Source of the DNA: Agelaius tricolor
Taxonomy: Eukaryota > Chordata > Aves > Passeriformes > Icteridae
Direction of reading: 5' to 3'
DNA: 64,000 bases
Assembly (NCBI GenBank): GCA_023055355.1
Contig: JALJCS010000053.1
Location: 1,126,501-1,190,500 of the forward strand
Part shown: piece after piece, positions 47,401 to 60,335 of the stretch
Numbering within the stretch: the first letter of the stretch is position 1
Layout: each line of letters begins with the position of its first letter
Position numbers and translations under genes: made by a program
The notes under the pieces: generated by a model
Told to the model about the DNA's origin: nothing
What the model saw: only the letters and a program-made list of their open reading frames with translations
Database searches by the model: none

Positions 47401-48413
47401 ACAGCAAATGTGTGCCACAAATGTGGGCGGGTGGGAAATGCACAGCGGTTCTGGGGGAACTTAGGTTTTGTGAACAGCAGCCCCAAATGTTGCAAAATCC
47501 GAAGTAATTCAAGTCACCACGGAGGAGGAGAGGAGTGACAGGAAATCCTCTGCTTAAGGAAATGAATTTGGTTTGTGTCGGGTGGCTTGTGATGGCACTG
47601 CAAGGGACAGAAACACCGTGCCCAGCCAGAACCAGCCTGGCCAGCCCTGCTCATGGTGATTCTCTGTCCTGGCACCAACAGAGCACCCCTGCCCTGTGTC
47701 CAAATTCCCAGGCAGCTTCTGGATGAGGAGCAGAGAAGCTTCCTGGAAGGGGAGAGGGGCTGGACCCCCAAGATCCATTCTGGGAGGTGGATGACAACCT
47801 CACCCCATGGCTGCTGCTCCCCTCACAGCTCTGCTGTGACTCACCCCAGTGAGCTCCGTGGCAGATCTGTCCTGCTCTGCTCTCCTCAGACACCAGGCCA
47901 GCAGCACAGCAGCTTTGGGGTGGAGTAATAAACTAAATAATTAATGTGCAATTATTAAATGTGGCAAAAACAACGGCCTTGATTGAGAAAATGAATGTAT
48001 CCTGCTGTGTAGACCCTGAAAATCAGTATTTTTGCAAAGAACACAGTATGAGTGCAAGTGCCCACCTGCTAGGGACACCAGGAAGTCAAAATTCTCCTCC
48101 ATTCCTCAGAATTTGCCACAGCTGGAGGAAATGTGTTCACTCGCTCTTGCCAGGGACTAGCTTCAAACCTCCCTGAAAGTATTGGGTTTCCACTGCCACT
48201 CAGTGAGTTTTAGATCAAGTAAAAAAACTATCATTTTTGCAACAGGAAAGTGTGGAGACACTATTTTGCATGAGCCAGGTTAAGATATCTACACCTGTGA
48301 AAATCCTCTCCCACTGTAGGGAAAATATTGATAAATCATGATAGCAAGTTTATCCTTTTAAAAAAAGCTCCAGAAGGCTCTACCAGCATTGTGCACTGTT
48401 GCCAGAAGATAAC
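41477..48413. other. Intergenic, no gene seen apart from a CR1 fragment
   Basis: There are no exons with family similarity. Only the CR1 piece at 45855-46022 is identifiable. Conserved regulatory elements cannot be judged from one sequence. Confidence 0.65.
45855..46022 (+). mobile_element. CR1 LINE 3' fragment
   Basis: This holds the typical avian CR1 3' end in plus orientation: GGACATGGTTTA, then a diverged GTTGGTCTCGATGATC, AAGGGTCTTTTCCAAC and a final GTGATTCCATGATTCT. It is 5'-truncated, as usual for CR1, with no ORF2 remnant. Confidence 0.85.
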
Positions 48414-49036
48414 TGTGAAAAATGCATATTTTATGATTGGCTTTTCACAAATATTAAAATGAATATTATATGTGTTATGTTAGAAACTTATGCTGTATTA
48501 ATTCTCTTAAGTAGTGTGTTAAGTATAGTTTTAGGTTATAACATAAGGTTAAAATAAGAAACTATGCTATGTAGGATACTTTTTTTTAAAGAAAGGACTC
48601 GCACCGAGAGAGCAGCCACAGGACACCTCAATCTTTCAGAGAAAAAGAATTTATTGCTCTATTATCAGGAGAAACGAACTTCTTCCCACCTCACTCAGTC
48701 AAGATGCCACAGTTAGGATTAAGAGGAAGAAGTTGACACTGACCAGACAGAATCCTGTGTTTGAATGGAATTTATGCATCATGTATGAGGTGTATGAATA
48801 TGCAACAGGCTATTGTATTTAAGGGTTAATCCTTCGTTAATGAGTGTCCTTTTTCGGGTTTGTTTTCCCCAGGAAAAGCTACCCAGAGGTCCATAACTCT
48901 TTGTTTCTGTTGCCTCATATTGTCCTCATTCAAACTGTCCAAATTATTATTACTCTAATTGTATTGCTATTTCCATAACCATTTTATTATCATTAAATTT
49001 TAAAATTTTAAAAACAAGTGATTGGCATTTTTCACA
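48414..49036. mobile_element. Solo LTR, left arm of inverted pair, 623 bp
   Basis: The element is bounded by TGTGAAAAATG and ATTTTTCACA. It is the reverse complement of 49251-49875 along its whole length with few changes. It matches a passerine LTR type I recognise. AATAAA is seen on the minus strand, suggesting minus-sense. Five-base flanks differ (ATAAC left, GGAAG right), so no target duplication is visible. Confidence 0.8.
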
Positions 49037-49175
49037 GGAAGAACAAGGAGTTTGGAGAGTTCAGTACCAGTATCTGTGCAGTGATGCCAGCCCAGACATT
49101 TCCTCCACATCCTCTGCCCCTGCTGCCCAACCTGGGTTTGCAGCAAGAGCTGGGAGACTGGCTTCACCTTCCCAA

Positions 49176-50350
49176 TGTGAGAAACAACTGCTCGCTTTGA
49201 AAATTTAAAAGGGTTTATTAAACCGTGACAAAAACACAACAAAAGGACTATGTGAAAAACGCCAATCACTTGTCTTTAAAATTTTAAAAGTTTAATAGTA
49301 ATAAAATGGTTATAAAAATAGTAATACAATTAGAGTAATAATAATTTGGACAATTTGGATTAGGACAATATGAGACAATAGAAACAAAGAGTTACAGATG
49401 TCCAGGTACCTTTTCCTGGGTAGCATAAGTCTGAAAAAGGACCCACAGTAACAGAGGATTAACCCTTAAAAACAATAACCTGTTGCATATTCATGCATCT
49501 CATACATGATGCATAAACTCCATTCAAACACAGGATTCTGTCTGGTCAGTGTCAGCTTCTTCCTCTTAATCCTAACGGCATCTTTAGGGCTGAGCAAGGT
49601 GGGAAGAAGTTCGTTTCTTTTGATAATGGAGCAATAAATTCCCTTTCTCTGAAAGATTTAGGTGTCCTGTGGCTGCTATCTCGGTCTGAGTCCTTTCTTT
49701 AGGAAAAAAAGTATCCTACATAGCACAGTTTCTATTTTAACCTTATGTTATAACCTAACACTATATTTAACACACTACTTAAGAGAATTAATACAGCATA
49801 ACTTTCTTACATAACACATATAATATTCAATTTAATATTTGCAAAAAGCCAATCATAAAATACACATTTTTCACAGACTACATAAGGAAGAATTTGCAGC
49901 ACTGGAAACTGCCCCTCACGCAGAAGAAGTGGCTGGTTCTTCTTCAAGATGGGTGCTCAGTCTTTTAAACCCCTGGGGGTTACATCGGCCAGCCCTGTCC
50001 TCTCCCAAAGTCTGTCAGTCAGCTCTTCTTTGCCATTTATTGGTGGAAACTGCTTTCTTGTAACTGGCTTGGAGGTCAGGTGTTGCCATGCCACACCCCC
50101 TAAGCAACAAGCTTTTCCATCCCCAACTGCCCCATGTAAGGGACACGTGTGCACACCTTCTTTCTGCCTGTCCTAGACAGCCCTGGCTGTCTGATGGCAA
50201 CAATACAGGGGGGAAAGGGAACCATGAGGAGAACAGAGGACGTCTAAACCACAATAACATAACTATACATCACCAAATCTTTTCTTAATATTCGCACAAT
50301 AACTATCCCTTAATTGCCAGAGCCAATCATCTCATCAGCCGTCTGTAACA
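49176..50350 (-). mobile_element. Solo LTR split by a later LTR insertion, TSD CCAA
   Basis: Removing the inserted copy and one GACTA leaves a continuous element of about 545 bp. On the minus strand it starts TGTTACAGAC at 50350 and ends TTTCTCACA at 49176. It has TTTAAAAG near 49960 and TTTAATAAACCC near 49215. CCAA flanks both ends (49172-49175, 50351-50354), a 4-bp duplication as in ERV1-type integration. It must be older than the LTR inside it. Confidence 0.72.
49251..49875. mobile_element. Solo LTR inserted in another LTR, 625 bp, TSD GACTA
   Basis: It is bounded by TGTGAAAAACG and TTTTTCACA and flanked on both sides by GACTA (49246-49250 and 49876-49880), a perfect 5-bp target duplication as made by ERVL-type integration. 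It is inserted into the LTR spanning 49176-50350. AATAAA on the plus strand (near 49630) suggests plus-sense. No internal viral sequence remains. Confidence 0.88.
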
Positions 50351-53206
50351 CCAAGAAGGAATCCCTGGGGAGCCGGGACGCCTCTGGGGGTGGGAAATGT
50401 TAAGTACAGCCCACAAAGTGCCAAGGGGAGTTCCACAGCGCTGTCGGAAGGCTTGGTGGAGTGATGCGGCGGTCCGGGGCGGGGAGCAGCGCTTTGCTCG
50501 GACCGTGGTTCATCCCTGTTCCCAGGGCTGGGCTCAGTGGGTGCTGGGCTGCCGGGTGCTTTTCCTCCCCCTGATCGCAATCCTGCCATTCCCCGCTGCT
50601 CCTCGCTGCCTGCCGTGTTTACAGAGCAGCTCTTTATGGGATGCTCAAGGCGTGACTCACCCGCAGCAGTGCCCGGACCTTGGCGGAGCTGGGTTGTTAA
50701 AGCTGAAACTTTCCTTTCCCTTCCCTGACTCTGCAGATGAGCCGGGCTCCGCTGCACAGACCTGTTGACAAGACTGTGTTTGTACCCTTTGTTTTTCTTG
50801 CTTGTCTTGCCAGAAATCCTGTGCGGGAAAGTTCCTAAGTCATACTAGCCCGGATGTGAATTTCTGAGCAGAGAAACGACGAGTTTGGGACAAGTTGGGC
50901 ACTATGCTTGTGCTGTTGGGAGAGTCTCCCGCCTGTCGGTGGGGCTGAACTGCTTCCCCCTCCTCTCCATCTCCTCACCGTGTGGACCAGAGCTCTGTAA
51001 AAAAACTCCAAAATGAGCTGTACCACACAGCCAGGAGGTAACAGACTTTACACCCTTGTCTTTCACAGCTGAAGATATGTGTTAGACATTTCTAGACCTT
51101 GTCCAATAAATTTCACCACAGTGCTTTTCACCTTTTTGTTTGTTTGGTTTGGTTTTGTTCTTGTTTTTAATGCCTACTGGATGCTTCAAATTGTCCTGCT
51201 GGCAGCGCAGGTTCAATCAAGGTAACTCATACCTGGGTTAATACTTGCTGTACACAGATTTTTGTGTCCTCAGCCCCAAGTCCTCCAGAAAGGATCCATG
51301 ATGTGCCCTGGTTTCTACCACTCCTGGGAATCAAAACAGCATCAACCGTGCATCATTACTTAGGTTAAGTTATATTATTCATATCTTTTTACCCCATACT
51401 CTGATGACATTTGAGTCTCAAGCATCTCCCTGCTGTAGTGAGAAATACTGAAAGATGTGGCAGAAAGACAGAATCTGAGGAATTTAAGCTCTTAGACCTA
51501 CACAGCCCTTTCACAGCTCAAAATGGCTCTGAGCATCAGTGGCATAATAGTGGTGACTTCTCCTGTGCTGTGGTACACTTTGTCCCAGCTGTGTCTCCTC
51601 TTCTTCAGGCTGCCCCAGGAGGATTTGATTTCTGCTGTCTCTTCTCTGGGGAACTCCCTTTGCCCCTCTGGGGCTGTGACTCATTTCCTCCCCGTGGCTC
51701 ATCTCATCCTGTCTGCTGCCAGAGCTCACAGCTCCCTCTTCTCCTCTGCAGCAGCAAAACTTGTTACAAAAACAAGTGAAGCTATCACGTTGTTGGAAAT
51801 ATTTTGCCCTTCCCTGCAGCATGCACAGAGCCTTGTCTGTGGGGCTCTGTGATTGGTGTGACATGTAAGGAAAAGTGGGGAAAATATCCGGTTATTTGCA
51901 TGTAAAGCCATTTTATGTTCCTGTTGTGCAATGTGGGGGGAGACACAGCCAGTCATAACTCAAGTAGTAAAGTAGCCTCAAGCTTCACTCTCCAATTTGT
52001 TAATGTAAATTAAAATCTTGAGTAGTGAATGAAGGCAGAAATAACCATGCTGGCAGTACCAGTTCTTGTGGTGAGAGGCACCTTGAGAGTGAGCTGGCCA
52101 GGAAATTGGGGTGCACCTTTCCCTGCCCTGTGGGTGGGACCCTTCCCTTGCATGTGCAGCATAACTTCTATCTTTATGTTGTTCAAGATAGGTGATCTCT
52201 CTTTGCCTAAGGAGCTGATCCTTTCTGAGACTGAAAACAGAAGAATTTTCATTGTTATCTTGCCTTGCCTAAATTTGTTTTCACCTCTCACTCAGATTGT
52301 TTGTGTCACTATTTCAAAAAATTTTGGAACAGGAGCTAAAGAAAACTGCATGGTAGGAATCTTAAAATGATGCAATCTCCTTTTAATAGAACTTAACTCT
52401 GGTTTTTGGCTTCCTACAGGAGAAAATAAGGACTTCTAAGGTCTATTTTTGGTCTATTTTTTTTTTTAATTCTTCATCTGGTTGTAAAGCCCACTGAGGA
52501 GGCGCCAGTGGTTTTTTTTACTTCTGTGAAGAGTTACTAGAGCTTACCACATCCAAGGAGCTGGGCTGAGGGATCCTACAGCTCGAAGTGAAGGATTGCC
52601 ATCACGTTGGGCCTGAGACAGGATGCAGCAGGGCCGTGAAATGTGGAAAAAATGAAAACCATTCTGTGAAATCAGTGCCCAAGCTGTTATCAGATCTTGT
52701 GAAGAGAGACCCATGGGGAAAATATCAGTCCTCTTACAGCTGAGAGAGAACAATCTGCTGTGGACTCTGTCAGATGTATCCTGTTTTTTCAGATTTCAAT
52801 TTAACAGGTAAAAGGCAGCACTGTAACAGTGATGGTTCACTGCTACAAATAAAGGCATCAGTTTTCTAAGCCCAGAACTGATTGCAATTAAAATTTGATG
52901 CACAGGGTATTCTGTCAGTATATACGTGAGGACACAGCTGAAATGCCAGTAACACAGAGCCTGTTTAATTTTTAATTTTTTTTTTAAAAATGCACTTGCT
53001 ACTAATTCCAAACTGAAGCCAAAGAAGGCAGAAGACAGATTATAGTCATGGAGCATAGTCTGTTGATACATTCCTTATTTTCTCTTGAAACACTTAAAAT
53101 ATGTGCCACCTGGTGAAGGCATGGGATCCGCTTGATTTTTTAAAAAATTTTTACTGTTTCCTTTTCCTTCTTATTTTCCTTTTGTTTTCCTTTCCTTTCT
53201 CTTTTA

Positions 53207-53423
53207 TTTCCTCTCTTCTCCTTCTCCTCCTTCTCCTTCTCCCTCTCCTTCTCCTTCTCCTTCTCCTTCTCCTTCTCCTTCTCCTTCTCCTTCTCCTTCT
53301 CCCTCTCCCTCTCCCTCTCCCTCTCCCTCTCCTTCTCCTTCTCCTTCTCCTTCTCCTTCTCCTTCTCCTTCTCCTTCTCCTTCTCCTTCTCCCTTCCTCT
53401 TCTTTCTTCTTTTTCCCTTCTTT
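53207..53423. repeat. 217-nt pure pyrimidine tract with CCTTCT hexamers
   Basis: There is no purine on the plus strand between 53207 and 53423. The core (about 53221-53391) is CCTTCT repeats with a central block of CCCTCT variants, followed by CCTTCT again, giving partial mirror symmetry. The long leucine-rich or arginine-rich readings through it are artefacts. Confidence 0.95.
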
Positions 53424-54264
53424 GTTTTGCCCTTTGTTTTTTCTCTTTCCTTCCTTTTGGAGGCAGAACAAGCAGCTGGAAGCTAATCCAGGGCCAAGAG
53501 GTTTCTACATGCAGCTCTGTGCTCACACTTCACCCCTAACACATTGCTCTCAGTTCCTGGCTGCAATGAGCTAAAAAAAGCCTTCTCCAGGCAGGGGTGC
53601 ACTTTGGAGAGTGCAAATGGAATGGTGAGCCTGCCAAGCCATGCTGGGGAGTGAGACAAAGCTCTGGACATGGTCCAAGGTCACCCTTGTTTTGTGTCAG
53701 CTCTGTGGTGCCCGGGAGATGGAGATGGTGGGGATGGACTCAGCTCTTCCCATGCCAGCAGCTGGCCAGGGAGTGGGGACAAGAGCCCTGCAACCACAGT
53801 GAAGTTGGAAAAAGTGCTCAGTTCTTCCTCCATTCCTGTAACAGCTCAGGATGACTTCCCTTTCCCATTCCAAAGCTGGCACACAGAACCTGGGAGCTGG
53901 GAGCCCTGGAATGGGCGGTGGCTTTTGGAGCTTCTCCAGCGCTGGTGCCCCCTGCACTGGTGCCCCACAAGGCACTGCCACGGCTCCCCCGGTGGCTGTG
54001 GACTGGCAGCCAGGCCAGATTTCATCTTTTCCCCCTCAAAGCAGCTCACTTGGTAGCCATGGCAACTCGCTGCCAAGCGCAGGCAGGCCCCGGGCCCTGC
54101 AGCAGCTCTGGGCCTGCTCGCTGTGGCTGGCCAAGAAAGGGGATTTCCAGGAGTCTCCTCATCAGCTTACAGTCAATTGATCTGATCTCCCAGAAGACAC
54201 CTATGAGGCTGAAATCAGAATGAGAGTTTGTGAGTATCACTTCATGTGCCACTCTTTGTGAAGT

Positions 54265-54441
54265 GCAGCATCCCCTCAAGGGTCACAGCATCCCCTCCAT
54301 GGTGACAATATCTCCTCAAGGGCCATAATATCCCCTGGAGGGCCCCAGCATCCCCTCAAGTGCCACAACATCCCCCCAAGAGCCACAGCATCCCCTCAAG
54401 GGCCACAGCATCCCCTCCATGGCCACAGCATCCCCTCATGG
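54265..54441. repeat. 21-bp minisatellite, about 8 copies
   Basis: The unit is like GCCACAGCATCCCCTCAAGG, repeated about 8.4 times with point differences. The unit length is a multiple of three, so heptapeptide-repeat readings appear, but there is no sign of a gene. Confidence 0.9.
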
Positions 54442-56228
54442 CATGCTCCCACATCCCTACCACGGTGTGGAGCTGCAGGCCTTGGGTGAGACTCCTCAGT
54501 AAATCTGAGCAGGTGAGCAGGGCTCAGAAAAGGGCTCAGTTCTCCTCAGAAAGGCTGTTTGGGTTTGCTGCCGTCACAAAGAGCCCTGTGCCACAGTGCA
54601 CCTTCTCTCTGTCTCAAAAATTCACCCTTGAGATGTGCATTCTAGGGTGGAGCAGGGATTTGATCCTGCTCCAGCAGCAAGCTCTAAGGGGTTAAAGGAT
54701 GGAGTCATACAGCCTGGGACTTTGCTCATCGACTTCTCGCTGTTGTTTGCTGTTGCAGACATTTGTTATACCCTGCATTAGTCAGACTGTCCTTTAAGAC
54801 ACCTTCCCTTTGCAACAGCAGCCCCCCTTAGAGGTGATTTCTTAATTAGAATTTCTTAATGAAAACCTTTAGGTTGCTCTTCTGTATTCATACAGGGGCA
54901 GCCCAAACCCTTTCTTTCCTTTGATTGGCTTGAGGAGTTCTCCTCCTGAGGGGAGAGAGGACATAAGAGAAAAACAAACCATCACATTCTCCTTGTCTCA
55001 GCAGCAAGTTTTTAGGGCTGGGAGGGGAGCTAGGGACAGCTCCCTCCAGACACCACTCTGAGGTGGTTAGGAGGAAATCATGGGCACATCTTGACCTTGG
55101 TGTGAGGCACTGGCTCCACCCTTGCTGCTCAGTTCCTGCAGCTCATCTCGTGCTACCAGAAACCATTGCTGTAATCAGGAGCTGCAGCTCCAGAAGTCTG
55201 GTATTGCTCCCTGGGGAGCCGTTCTGGCTCTGCTGGAAGAGGCAGCGTGGTGCCTGCGGAGCAACACGTTCCAAGAGCCAGGAAGAAGGTGGTGCTGGAG
55301 CCTCGGGTCTGCATTGCTCATATCTGCAGTGCTGATGTGTCTCTGTGCCCGAGTACCCATCCCTGGCTTTCACGCCAAGTGTTGTTTCTAATACAATGAT
55401 TTCCCTGGAAAAGGGCAAAAATCTCCAGCTTTACACATCCGTTATGACAGGAGAGACGGGGACTGGCTGAAAAAAAATGACACTTGGAAAACAGAAAACA
55501 ACTGATGGGATTTTGTTATACCAAAGAGCTGTTGGCAGATTGTCAGTGCCACCATATAGACACTCATTAGAATCTTTTGAGGATTCACAAATGAATCATA
55601 AATTGTTGACTGGAGGCTTCAGCACTGGCAAACACCACACAGTCAGCCTGATTCCAACTTCACAGGTGTCTTTGGGAGGCCAGAACAGTGTGAGCAGCTG
55701 AGGAGGTTCATGAGGCTTCCTTCTCTTGAACAGCCAGCAGCCCTTAGAGAGCAGAACCAGAACCAGGGCTGCTGCACTGACCCAAAGAAGCCACTGCTGC
55801 TGCAGTGCAGAAGGGAGCAGGGCTTCCATGGTGCCACTGCTCCCCTCTGTCTCCTGATGGAGATATTCCTCATGCTCCTGTGTCCCTTTGGCTGTGGACG
55901 CATCAGCCTGGTGTTTGAGGTTCAGGCTGGGCTAGATGCCCAGCAGAGCCAGGATGAGAGTTGTTGTTGGCCCCAAGGCCTGGAGGAGATGGGGGGAGAG
56001 GATATTCAGCACGTCTGACTGGGAAGGAGCAGGGGGCTGGTGACACCTGCAATGTCCCCAGGGCCTCTCTGGGCACCTGCCATGCTGAGAGCCCCAAGCC
56101 CCACTTCTCCCAGCCCTGGGGACAGTGCCCTGCCCTGGGGGCCCCAGCTCTCCCTCTGGCTTTAAACCCCCAGGGCACTTTTCCCAGCCCCTATCCAGCC
56201 CAACTTTCCCCTTGTGTGTGCACTCACT

Positions 56229-56612
56229 TGTCACAGACATGCTTTATGAAAAATCCTTTCCTTGGGATTTTTCTCCTGAGAAGCTGAGAGGCCTCAGGAA
56301 CAAAATGTAAACATTGATTATCTGCTGCTGTGGAATGCAACAGGTGCATCTTTGATTGGTCTCGTGTGGCTGTTTCTAATTAATGGCCAATCACAGTCAG
56401 CTGGCTTGGACTGTCTGAGAGTCACAAAATTTTATTATCATTCCATTCTTTTTCCTTTGCTTGCAAGCCTTCTGATGAAATCCTTTCTTCTATTCTTTTA
56501 GTATAGTTTTAATATAATATATATCATAAAATAATAAATCAAGCCTTCTGAAACATGGAGTCAGATTCTCATCTCTTCCCCTCTTCCTGGGACCCCTGCA
56601 AACACCACCACA
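56229..56612 (+). mobile_element. Solo LTR, 384 bp, TSD CTCACT
   Basis: It begins TGTCACAGACATG and ends ACCACCACA. It has a TATA-like AT-rich run near 56500-56530 and AATAAATCAAGCC near 56534. CTCACT lies immediately before (56223-56228) and after (56613-56618), a perfect 6-bp target duplication that fits an ERVK-like integration. The sequence matches a very common passerine LTR type from memory. No viral genes adjoin it. Confidence 0.88.
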
Positions 56613-57069
56613 CTCACTGGCTGCCAGAATCCAAATGTGCTGGGGCTGGGGCTGCCTGGTGATGTCCCTGGCACAGCTTCCAGTTTGACACACCCTCCAT
56701 GATACTGAAACCCCCACAGCCACCCCTCCCAGCCCACAAGCCCCATCCTTGGTCCCCACTGCTGGGCTCAGGGGGTCCTGGGCATCCCCACCCTGGGCAA
56801 ACCCAGCCACAGGAGCCCACTGGGGCTCTCTGGACTAAGGGGGTCCTTGACCAGACTCTCCAAAGCTGTAGCTGGAAGGAACATGGGGACTGTATGTGGA
56901 TGCTGCTGGCTTAGGTGGAGAGGTGAGATGTTTTCTGGGCCTTGTCATCTTACTCTGAGTTTTATTGCAATGAAGACTTAAGTCCCCTAGCACAGAGACA
57001 AAATTCTCCTCCTCCCCCTCCTCTTGTACTGGTTTGCTTCTACTCCTGTAATTTGTTGCCTTGGAGTAG

Positions 57070-57325
57070 GGATCCATCCCCACTTTGCTGCCATCTGCTT
57101 CCAGGGCATTGTAGAGAGCAATAAGGTCTCCCCTGAGCCTCCTTTCCTCCAGGATAAACACTTCCAGCTTCCTCAGCCACTCATGGCTTAATCTCCAGAC
57201 ACTTCCCCAACTCCACTGAGCTTCTCTGAACACATTCCAGCACCTCAATGCCTTTCTTGCCAAAAGGGGCTTAAAACTGAATACAGGATTCTAGATATGA
57301 CCTCAGCAGTGCTTTTCCTCCGCCC
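57070..57325 (-). mobile_element. CR1 LINE fragment
   Basis: The plus strand shows the antisense CR1 landmarks AATAAGGTCTCCCCTGAGCC, CTCAGCCACTCATGG, CCAGCACCTCAATGCC and a diverged AAAACTGAATACAGGATTCT. It is a truncated piece, interrupted at the ends. Edges are approximate. Confidence 0.82.
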
Positions 57326-60300
57326 ACTGTGAGTGGCTCACCTTGTCATAGAAGGAGATTGGGCTGGTGAAGCAAGGCTTGCCCTGTGGTCACAGTTCTC
57401 CTCCACAGTTTAGCTGCTTGTCAATGCATTGAAACTAAATCTGTATCTAGTTTGCATGATGAAACTGATTCTTTCATTCTGGTTGTTTTATGCTCGAACT
57501 GGAAGCACCAGTGTCAGCAAGTAACCCAGACTGCAGGCAAATCTTTTGGGTCATGCTCATATGCTAATGGTGTCTATATTTGCCCCTTTATTGCAATCTA
57601 CAGTTTCTAATCTTTAGTACAAGCTACAGGTGGGGTTTTTTGGGTTTTTTTTCAAACGATTTAGATTTTTTGAGGACAAGGAAGGGCCATCATATGTAAG
57701 GACTTCAGAGCTCTTGCCCAGTGTTTCCATACTCTCCTGGAAAGAGGAAGAGCTGAATGAGAACAAGCCAGCCAGCAATGAGGAAGGTCAGATTCCAGCA
57801 TGATAACTGCCCTCCTGCACTGCTGGTTCACCCACTTTTCAGCTCCTTACAAGTGCAACCCAGCAGAGCAACACGTGGAGCAAGGGTGACACGCTGTGAT
57901 TATCCGGGAGAAGTACAGGGGCGTTGCTGCGGTTGTGCCCTCTGTGCTGAGGATGGTTCCAAATGCACAGTGGATGGACTTTGTTCAGTGTGGCTCAGGG
58001 CCGGCTGAATGTCCACCTCACAGGGTCTGTGAACACACAGGATCAGCAGTTCCACAGGAACAAGCTCTGTCCCAAAAGCTAGTGAGAAGGAAACACACTG
58101 GCCAAAGCACGAGCTCTGTTCACCTTAGCAAGGCTGCCCATCCTCTTAAAGAAGAGAAAAATAGTTTTAAACCTAAAGGTAAAGATTTCCCAAATAAAAT
58201 CCTGTAAAACAGGTTGCTCCTTGATCCTGGGAGTGAATCAAGTTTGGATTCTCAGATTTGTGCCTTCTAGTTCTTTTCTACTGACTTTCAATAAGGTTGC
58301 AACAGAAGGGCCTGCCTTGCAAGATGTTAAGGGATGTGAAGGTGCCGTGAGATGAATCTAGAAAGGCTTCAGCCTATTAGATACAAAACCCTTCCTGACC
58401 ATCAAAAATAGTTAGGTAAGAAACCAAGCAGAGTGTCCTCTGGTGCCTAATAAATTGTGAGCTCTGAAGGAAGCTTTCTTTTCAAATAATATCACTTATA
58501 AAAACAACTGGGAGAAGTTATTCCAAGTATGGACATACCTGCTGCCACTGGGTCTGTTGTATTTCTTGTACAAATAGAAAAAATAAAAAAGGTTTCACAT
58601 GGTTCAAACCTCTTTAGGAAACTAGGGTAGAATGCAAGATAAGTTTTGTTTTAAGAAAATAACAGCCCAGGAAACAAACACATTTAGTAATGATGAGTAT
58701 GCTGGGCAAGATTCAGCTGGTTTCCAGCATTGCTTTGGGTATTGTCTGTCTTTAAAAGGAGGCTTAAATTGGCTTTTTCACCATATCTGAATTCCCAGTG
58801 TCTTTAAAAACTGCATGTCATGGAGCATGGCTGCTGTGACCAGAGGTGTTGGGGTTAGAGCTGGAAATGAAGCAGCCTGAATTCCTGTGGGACCCTGAGA
58901 GCACAGACAGCATGTTCCCACCCCAGAAGGGCCATGCTTCTCTTCAGATTCCTGATGAAAAAGGCCCCCAAGCTGTTGCAGCTGGATGATGATAAAGTAG
59001 AGCTGCTCCTCTCTCAGAGCAACACAAGTCTGTCCTGGAGCTACAGCTGAATGATACTGCCTGATTTCCAGCATTTACTGAAATACAGAGCTCTTACAGA
59101 CAGAAAAAGGCCATTGATATGTGACAGCTCCTTCCCTTGCATAAACTGAGTTTTCAGAAATTTTGCTCAAATCAGGATAAGAAACTTGATACCAGTTCTC
59201 ATCATGCTGCCTTTGAAAAATAAAGGAAAATCATTCCTAGAAAAAATATCACATTCATAAAGCCTATATAAATTATTGCTGCATCTTCCGTCTGTGTCTG
59301 TTTTGCATTATTAACCAATCTAGGTTTTATTGTGAAGCTTCATTGATCATTTGCATCTTGCAGAGGCAACACAACTGGAAAGCAAATGAACTTCACCACT
59401 GCCTCTGCAAGTGATTTGCATTTTGGAGCTGTTGGGATGGTGGTACAGAATAAATTTCATCCTGAAATCCTTTCCTTATGGCTTCCCACTGTTAATGGAA
59501 CCTTTTTCTCTTTCAGCACCAAGTATTTCCCTGCAGATGTTATGCTATATTTCTGTTTTAACTTCTCATATATTCATAATATATTCTGTCATATATGACC
59601 ATCTCGACTGACTGATGCCAAACTGTAAAAATTTTTCTTTATCCTGCCCTGGACCTTTGCAGATGCTCCAGACTGTTGTTAGGAACACAGCTCAAACTAT
59701 TCATGTTTTCTTAATAGAAAATGTTACCCTGGAAGATTGAAGCTATTACCACCCTGCTGTCATTCTCTGGAAAATCGATCAATTTGCTAAGTAGGAGGAA
59801 GAATAACCTGCTCTACTCACCAGATTTTTTAATCAGTGGGCATGTTCATGGCTTGTTTGCAGAGCCTTGGCTGCCTCTCTGCATGCTGCCAGCCTGACAC
59901 AGCATCTTCTTGCCCAGACATTCCCTAAATCTTCATGGGAGAGCTGTTACTGGGAGAGGCTGGCTTGTCCTCGTGGTTGTGTGATGAATTTCTTTGCTGT
60001 GTGTGAGTCAAGGGATGTGGCTGTTTCAAAGGCTTGGCTTCAGCCTTGAGTACAGCCAGGATAATGTGAAAGCAGCTTTTCAGCTCAAAGCAGGACAGTT
60101 TTTGCTTTCCTCCCATTATGCTGGGAGGCAGACCTCTGAAAATAAATCAGAGGAATTCCAGCAGCTGGCACAGAAGGTTGGTAATGCTGACTTGTGGTCA
60201 GACTCTGAGGGCCAAGCTCCTCCTGGTGACAGCAGACACAGTGCTGATGGGTTTCCGTGGGTGTTGGAGGGACCTGGAGAAGCCCAGCATCCAGTGATGG

Positions 60301-60335
60301 GGATTTCGATCCTACCATCTTGTGTATAGGCACAT
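57326..60335. other. Intergenic, nothing recognised
   Basis: No exon, RNA gene or mobile element was recognised in this stretch. Confidence 0.6.

Larger units (their letters stand above)
50355..56222. other. Intergenic, repeats only
   Basis: It contains the pyrimidine tract and the 21-bp minisatellite. A locally GC-rich stretch at about 50360-50760 is not CpG-dense enough to call a promoter. No gene is supported. Confidence 0.6.

Noticed and set aside
48414..49875. A single DNA transposon with long terminal inverted repeats
   Set aside because: Each arm is a complete LTR with TG...CA ends, the right arm has its own 5-bp duplication, and the spacer carries no transposase.
53101..53574. Poly-Leu plus-strand and poly-Arg or Lys-Glu minus-strand reading frames
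   Set aside because: They are translations of a pyrimidine simple repeat.
54265..54441. CRISPR-like regular repeats
   Set aside because: The units are contiguous with no spacers, and the genome is vertebrate.
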